Below, in pieces: positions 18,677 to 23,977 of a DNA stretch of 23,977 nucleotides. Below the pieces are notes generated by a model, which did not search any database, had not been told where the DNA came from, and was given only the letters and a program-made list of their open reading frames with translations. This stretch comes from Hypsibius dujardini (lineage: Eukaryota > Tardigrada > Eutardigrada > Parachela > Hypsibiidae), in contig LRSR01009078.1 of the NCBI GenBank assembly GCA_001579985.1, positions 1 to 23,977 of the forward strand. The letters are read 5' to 3'. Position 1 is the first letter of the stretch; every line of letters begins with the position of its first letter. The translations under genes and the position numbers were made by a program.

Positions 18677-21331
18677 AAATTGATTAATTGATTGATAGAT
18701 TGATAGAGTGATAGATTGATTGATCGATTATTGCGTTACTGCTCTTCGAACAATGCTCTTCGTCCTAGCCGTACAAGATCTGGGCGAGCTCTTCCGGACG
18801 AGGAAAGCTCTTTTTCGGGGACGCTGATGGAGTTATCATCGTTATGGATCAGCGATTGGAGGTCTTCACGTTCCGCGCTCATCTTCTGCGCGTCTCCCAT
18901 CTCTGCATGATGAAACAGCAAAACTTCCTCGTTTCAGTCGGTGTACGTTTATACCGTTTTTATTTATAATTTGGCTTAATTCTTGGAATTTTTTTTATCA
19001 TTTTTCGATCGTTCAAGGATGACGACGGCGATGCGGAACTACTAATTAAGGTCTGGAATTTCGACAAGGTATGAAGGAAAAGCAGAGTATCTGATTGATT
19101 GCTTGATTGTTCCTCGTTTGATTGGTCAATTGATTGCTTGATTGTTCATCGTTTGATTGGTCAATTGATTGCTTGATTGTTCCTCGTTTGATTGGTCGCT
19201 TGATTGTTCCTTGATTACTTGGTTGATTGAATGATTGCTTGATTGATTGCTGGATATTCGTTGCTTGATTACTTGATTGTTTGATATAGTTTGCAGTTGT
19301 TTTTCGCAGATGGACGCGTCGGGGACACCGACCTGCGCTAGAATTATCCGCCTGCCAGCGGAGACATCACGCGAACCGGTATAGTCGAGAGTAGTCTTAT
19401 TACACTACACTGATTTGTTCGCTCTAGCGATGTCTCTAGACAAGATTGTCATTATGCCAGACACATAGTTTTTTTGCGTTCAGGTGACGTGCTTCACGGT
19501 CCACGAAAACCTCAACTATATGGCCATCGGATACAGCAACGGCAGTGTGGTTCTTTTCAAAGGTGACATAACTAAAGAAAGGTAATGGTTTTGGTTCAGA
19601 GATAACGGCCCGACTGCCATCGGTCCAGTCCGGTCTGGTCCGGCCCGGCTGCCATCGGTCCGGTCCGGTCTGGTCCGGCTCGGTTGCTATCGGTCCGGTC
19701 CGGCCCGGCTGCCATCGGTCCGGTCCGGTCTGGTCCGGCTCGGTTGTTATCGGTCGGGTCCGGTCCGGTCCGACTGCCATCGGTCTCCGCATTCGTCCGG
19801 TGCACTCTTGGAACGATTCTTCCGTTTGGCTGCAGGAACGCCAGTAAACACATTCAGATCCATAAAGGGAAAAGTCCCATCACCGGTCTATCCTTCCGGC
19901 CGACCACCACCGGCAAGGGCGGCATTGCGTTGTACATTTCATCACTGGATGAGATCTGGTCGTATGCCATCGGCAGCCGGGACAAAGAAAGCGAGGTAGG
20001 TGCGAGGGAGGAGTTTCTGCAAGCTTGCTGGAACACCCTTGAAATCGGGTCTTTCTCTGTTGCAGTCAATACTAGACCACCATGGGTGTGCCCTCCAGTG
20101 TTCAACTATGACGGATTCCACGGTGGATTTTCAGTTTGTCATCGGCCGATCTGATGTGCGTGTCTTCCTCCTCACTTGTCTGTTCCTGTGGTCTCTGATG
20201 TCTTTCGCACTTACAGGCCTTCTACTTCTACCTACCAGACAGTCGCGGCCAGTGTCTGGCCTTCGGCGGTGAGAAGGTCCTACTGGAGTGGTGTCACGGG
20301 TACCTGGTGGTCGTCAGCAAGAAGGATGACAGCGACGGTCGCGCCAGTTCCAGCGACAGCCTCGGCGGTGACATGCAGATCATCACCATCTACGATGTGA
20401 AGAACAAACTCATCGCCTACTACGGCCCCGTGCAGGAGGTGAAGGCGCTGCTCTGTGAATGGGGCTCGGTCTTCGTTCTGTGCAACGACAACAAGGTACA
20501 CTGCAGGAGTGTTTTTGATTTTATTTATTTTATCATTTGAATTGTTCACCTCGTTTACAGCTGTTTCAAATAAAAGAAAAAGAGCTGGTGCAAAAATTGG
20601 ACATGCTCTTCCGGAAGAACCTCTACTCCCTCGCCATCTCCCTGGCCAAGGCGCAGCACTACGACCAAGACGCCCTGGTGGACATGTTCCGCCAGTACGC
20701 CGACCACCTTTACAGCAAGGGCGACTTTGACGAAGCCATGAGTCAATACATCAAGACTATCGGCCGGCTGGAGCCGTCCTACGTCATTCGTCAGTTCCTC
20801 GACGCCCAACGCATCCACAACCTCACGGCCTACCTGAGCGCGCTCCACGAGTGTAACCTCGCGTCGGAGGACCACACGACCCTCCTGCTCAACTGCTACA
20901 CTAAACTCAAGGACGTCGAGCAGCTGGACCGGTTCATCATGAAGAGGAGCGCCAACAAGGCGGTCAGTTTCGACATTGAAACGGCCATTCGGGTGCTGCG
21001 GCAGTCGGGCTACTTCAAGCACGCCCTCTACCTATCGGAATTGCATCAGAAGCACGACTGGTATCTGCGGATTCAGTTGGAGGACAACAAGGACTACCGG
21101 AAGGCGTTGGATTACATGGCCAAGCTCGAGTTTGCGGCGGTGGAAGCGAACATGCGGACGTATGGGAAGATGCTGATGTCCAACGTCAGTCTGGAGACGA
21201 CGGAGCTGTTGAAGCGGCTGTGCAGCAATTATGGAACGGATACCAATTCGGATGGTACGACGAGAGCTGGTAGACATATAGGCAGATAGAGAGACAGACT
21301 GACTGACTAACAGAGAGACAGAGAGACAGAG

Positions 21332-21378
<47 letters not shown>

Positions 21379-22575
21379 TCCTACTGCGCAATGTAGCCAA
21401 GAAGGACTTATTTGTAGGTGAGGAAATTGTGCTGCACGCCAATCCGGAAGATTACTTCCACATCTTCATCACCCACTCGGAAGAGATGCGCTCATTCCTC
21501 GAATGCGTTCTGGCGGTGCGGTCCGACTTGGCCCCCGAACTGCACAACACCCTACTGGGTCTCTACCTGGAGAGCTACAAGAAGTGCACCGCCGATGTCG
21601 CCGCTGCTAAGGAGCGTGCCGGACTGGAGGAGAAGATCATGGACTTTCTCCGCGGGACTGAACCCCGCAACTACACCCAGGCGCTGCTGCAGTGCCAGAT
21701 GAACAACTTTGCTCCCGGTATTCTCTTCCTCTACGAGCAGAAGGCCATGTACGGGGAGATTCTGCAGTTTGCGGTGGACCGGAAGAGCTACGACGGCGTG
21801 ATCAGCACGTGCCGCCGCTTCGGGGAGAAGGACCCGCAGCTGTGGGTGCAGGCCTTCTGGTTCTACGCCAGCAATTTCGGCGAATACGACAAGGCGCTGA
21901 TCGGGGAGGTCCTGAAAGTGATTGAGAAGCTCAACTTACTCCAACCGATGATGGTGGTGAGTATGGAAGCTGTTCTATGGAAGCTTTTATTAAACGCTCG
22001 TTTGCTGCTTCAATCATTCGCTCGTTTTACGTTCCTCACGTCGCCAAACAAGCGTTTTCCTCTCGTCCATTGAGATCTCCTCCAAACTAATCATTCCCTT
22101 TACAGGTGGACATCCTGGCGAAGAATCCCAACGCGACTCTGGACACAATCCGAGTAAATTGTCATGCTCAATTTCTTCCGCGGCTCGGGTTGAACTGTTG
22201 TGTTCTTCTTCCAGGATTATATTATCCGGCGAATGCACACTGACGAGCGGAAAATATTGGAGGACGAGGCCCAGGTCCAGAAATACCGCGAAAAGACGGA
22301 GAAAATTCGTAAGGAGGTGGACCTTATGAAGTCCGGGTAGGTAATGCCTGTCTTGTCTGGATGTTTTTTTTGGCATCTAACCGCACATTTGGTTGGCTCA
22401 TTTGACATCGTCTTTTGTTGGGCAGGGCTCAAACTTTTCAGGACGCAAATTGCAGCGCATGCGACAAGTCCCTCGAGCTTCCTTCCGTTCATTTTCTCTG
22501 TCGACATTCTTACCACCAACAGTAAGTCTGCCTGCCTTTCTCTCTGCGTGCCTGTCTGTCTGTCTGTCTGTCTGT

Positions 22576-22624
<49 letters not shown>

Positions 22625-23158
22625 TGCTTATCTATCTGTCTGACTGACTGTCTGTCTGACTGACTGTCTGACTGACTGTCTGTCTGACTGACTGTCTGTC
22701 TGACTGTCTGCCTCCAGCCAACCTTTCTGGCCGTCCCTACGGTGCGTGTTCCGTTGAATCGGTACGAATGATCTTACTTGTTGGATGAAATTCTCGTGAA
22801 CTGATGATTTCTCTTTACTTTTTCGCTTTTCTGTAGTTGCTTCGAAAGTTACGCGGAAAACGACGAATGTCCGGCCTGTCGACCTGAAAACAGGTGAGTG
22901 CTCAGCTGACCTTGCCAGCAGCAGTGCTGTTCATCACGTCCTGGCCCATCGGTTGGGCTAATGAACGTTTGCTGTTTCAGGAAAATTCTGGATGAAATCA
23001 AAACGCAGGAGCAGAGCAAGGACTTGACGCAGCAGTTCATGACGCGGCTGGGCAAAGAAAACGACGCCTTCTCCGTAGTGGCCGACTACTTCGGCAAGGG
23101 CTTATTCGGACGCAACGTCTCCATCGACGATTTAATCCGTCCCAACGGTGAATCGTGA
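18406..23158 (+). CDS. VPS11: Vacuolar protein sorting-associated protein 11 (HOPS/CORVET core)
   Basis: Core subunit of the HOPS and CORVET tethering complexes in endosome-lysosome fusion. Sixteen coding exons: 18406-18420, 18491-18562, 18769-18942, 19018-19068, 19310-19378, 19484-19581, 19836-19995, 20066-20155, 20217-20495, 20561-21254, 21418-21956, 22106-22153, 22215-22336, 22426-22521, 22837-22893, 22981-23158; all phases agree, 913 residues (human 941). The first exon codes only MSLNQ, then WRKFAFFDKK. An N-terminal beta-propeller spans about 1-340 (SGRGKLFFGD, CFTVHENLNYMAIGYSNG). An alpha-solenoid follows, with LEPSYVIRQFLDAQRIHNLT and LLLNCYTKLKD. The C-terminal RING-H2 is intact: C813, C816, C829, H831, H834, C837, C847, C850. 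It ends after ADYFGKGLFGRN. ATTAAA at 23356 and 23417 are candidate poly(A) signals. Confidence 0.96.
18598..18730. repeat. (GATT)n microsatellite in VPS11 intron 2
   Basis: GATTGATT runs with GATA variants, densest at 18648-18730, ending about 38 bases before the exon 3 acceptor at 18768. Confidence 0.9.
19091..19290. repeat. 34-bp GATT-derived tandem repeat in VPS11 intron 4
   Basis: A unit of the form TTGATTGCTTGATTGTTCCT followed by CGTTTGATTGGTCAA recurs about three times and then decays into scattered CTTGATT units. Confidence 0.85.
19609..19787. repeat. GC-rich minisatellite in VPS11 intron 6
   Basis: Units of about 35 bp and a shorter 25-bp form, built from GGCTGCCATCGGTCCGGTCC and GGTCTGGTCCGGCTC. 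CGGTC and CGGCC pentamers repeat throughout. It fills most of the 254-base intron (19582-19835) and is compositionally unlike every other repeat here. Minus-strand translation gives a spurious GPDRTGP-type frame. Confidence 0.92.
21281..21378. repeat. GACA/CAGA microsatellite in VPS11 intron 10
   Basis: Degenerate GACT/GAGA units followed by perfect CAGA units, ending about 40 bases before the exon 11 acceptor. Confidence 0.95.
22527..22713. repeat. TCTG/CCTG/ACTG compound microsatellite in VPS11 intron 14
   Basis: Blocks of TCTG, then CCTG (about 22576-22622), then mixed TCTG/ACTG. It splits the two exons that together encode the RING-H2 domain. Confidence 0.95.
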
Positions 23159-23930
23159 AACGTTTTCCTCCGTTTGCCCAAGTTGTCTTCACTTTTGTCC
23201 CCTTTTGTATGTTTCAAATGTGCCATCGATCTGTGATTCCGCTCAAATGCGGCGCGTTCTTTTTTAAATCATTATCCCCGTCGCTCCTCCCCTCACTTCA
23301 GCTTTGTAATCACAAGTCAACATCCAAGATAACTTTTCTTAACTTTCTATTTAGAATTAAATTTAGAATCGGATTTGACATCAGCCAAATAATTTTCGGG
23401 TCCAAATAATTGGTTGATTAAATTCTGTCGCTTACTGTAACTGGTACGGACAGTATGACTGGCTGATCAGTATGAAGGGCGTATACCAAAATCAATCGAT
23501 TCTACAATCCCCTTTCACCCGGTCTCTTATTCATCCTCCCTCCCTCCCCCTTCCGACTGACCAATCACAGAGTCGGTCTGTCGTGTACGTACACACATTT
23601 TTCCCCCTTGTCGCATAGAGCCGGTTGATGATTAGCTGTTATTATGAGGCTGCGGTCAATTGCCGAAGAGAAGAGCGATGATGACAAATGCCGACACCAC
23701 TGTGAAGCAGTTTTTATCATATTTCCTCGGCACATTTACTAGTACCGCATATTGTTATCCGATACCCTCTCCATTCTCGATAAAGACCCTTCTGCACTGT
23801 GTACGAGCGAGCGAGCATACCGAAGAAGACGTAGAATGTAAAGTAATTTATCGGTGCGTCGTTTATCATCATCCATCTCTCCTCCTCGCGTCTCCGCATA
23901 ACCATTTTCGACCGGTGTCTGTCTGTCTCT

Positions 23931-23977
<47 letters not shown>
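23159..23977. other. VPS11 3' flank to right edge
   Basis: Contains the probable VPS11 3' UTR (candidate ATTAAA signals at 23356 and 23417) and downstream sequence with no recognisable exon. A short minus-strand frame at 23717-23905 has no recognisable features. The window ends in a CCTG microsatellite. Confidence 0.6.
23917..23977. repeat. (TCTG)n/(CCTG)n microsatellite at the window edge
   Basis: TGTCTGTCTGTCTCTC followed by at least 11 CCTG units, continuing to the last base. Confidence 0.95.

Noticed and set aside
1-23977. Orientation bias of CAGA or AATC repeats relative to transcription
   Set aside because: Both orientations occur in sense introns (for example CAGA in golgin-84, TCTG in the CAP-G-like gene), so no strand rule holds.

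Overview
This window is animal nuclear DNA from a gene-dense invertebrate genome. About 24 kb holds five complete or near-complete intron-rich protein genes and the 5' part of a sixth. All introns that could be checked are GT-AG, and most are 50-500 bases. The housekeeping proteins are conserved with human ones: uL11/RPL12, golgin-84, proteasome beta-6, VPS11, an SDR39U1-type epimerase and a condensin CAP-G-like protein. The species cannot be fixed from sequence alone. The compactness, moderate GC and heavy load of AATC- and CAGA-type tetranucleotide repeats would suit a small ecdysozoan such as a tardigrade, but that is a weak inference. Exon coordinates were derived by hand from reading frame, splice consensus and remembered family sequences; no search was run.

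Layout. 122-966 (-): first four coding exons of SDR39U1, running off the left edge, with a 21-nt microexon. 2051-4172 (-): a short CAP-G-like HEAT-repeat gene of about 404 residues, against roughly 1000 for normal CAP-G. 5163-6234 (+): RPL12, four exons, 165 aa. 6970-9870 (+): golgin-84, six exons, 685 aa. 10489-15209 (+): a secreted protein of about 1015 aa with four thrombospondin type 1 repeats, an acidic N-terminal region and a Pro/Gln-rich tail; no orthologue recognised. 16269-17975 (-): proteasome subunit beta type-1, six exons, 219 aa. 18406-23158 (+): VPS11, 16 exons, 913 aa, with an intact RING-H2.

Space between genes is small (about 0.4-1.1 kb). It is filled largely by (AATC)n and (CAGA)n/(CAGG)n microsatellites and by minisatellites with 32-, 43-, 46-, and 110/120-bp units, several of which contain AATC runs. 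Two gene pairs are head to head: CAP-G-like/RPL12, and PSMB1/VPS11 with 430 bases between start codons. The TSR gene and PSMB1 are tail to tail. The genes do not form a pathway; they are mostly unrelated housekeeping neighbours.

The most interesting items are the TSR protein, the shortened CAP-G-like gene, the microexon carrying most of the epimerase glycine motif, a stop-free 3n intron in golgin-84 made of CAGA repeats, and a 43-bp repeat array with inverted CCAAT boxes upstream of the TSR gene. No mobile-element proteins, CRISPR arrays, rRNA or tRNA genes were recognised.
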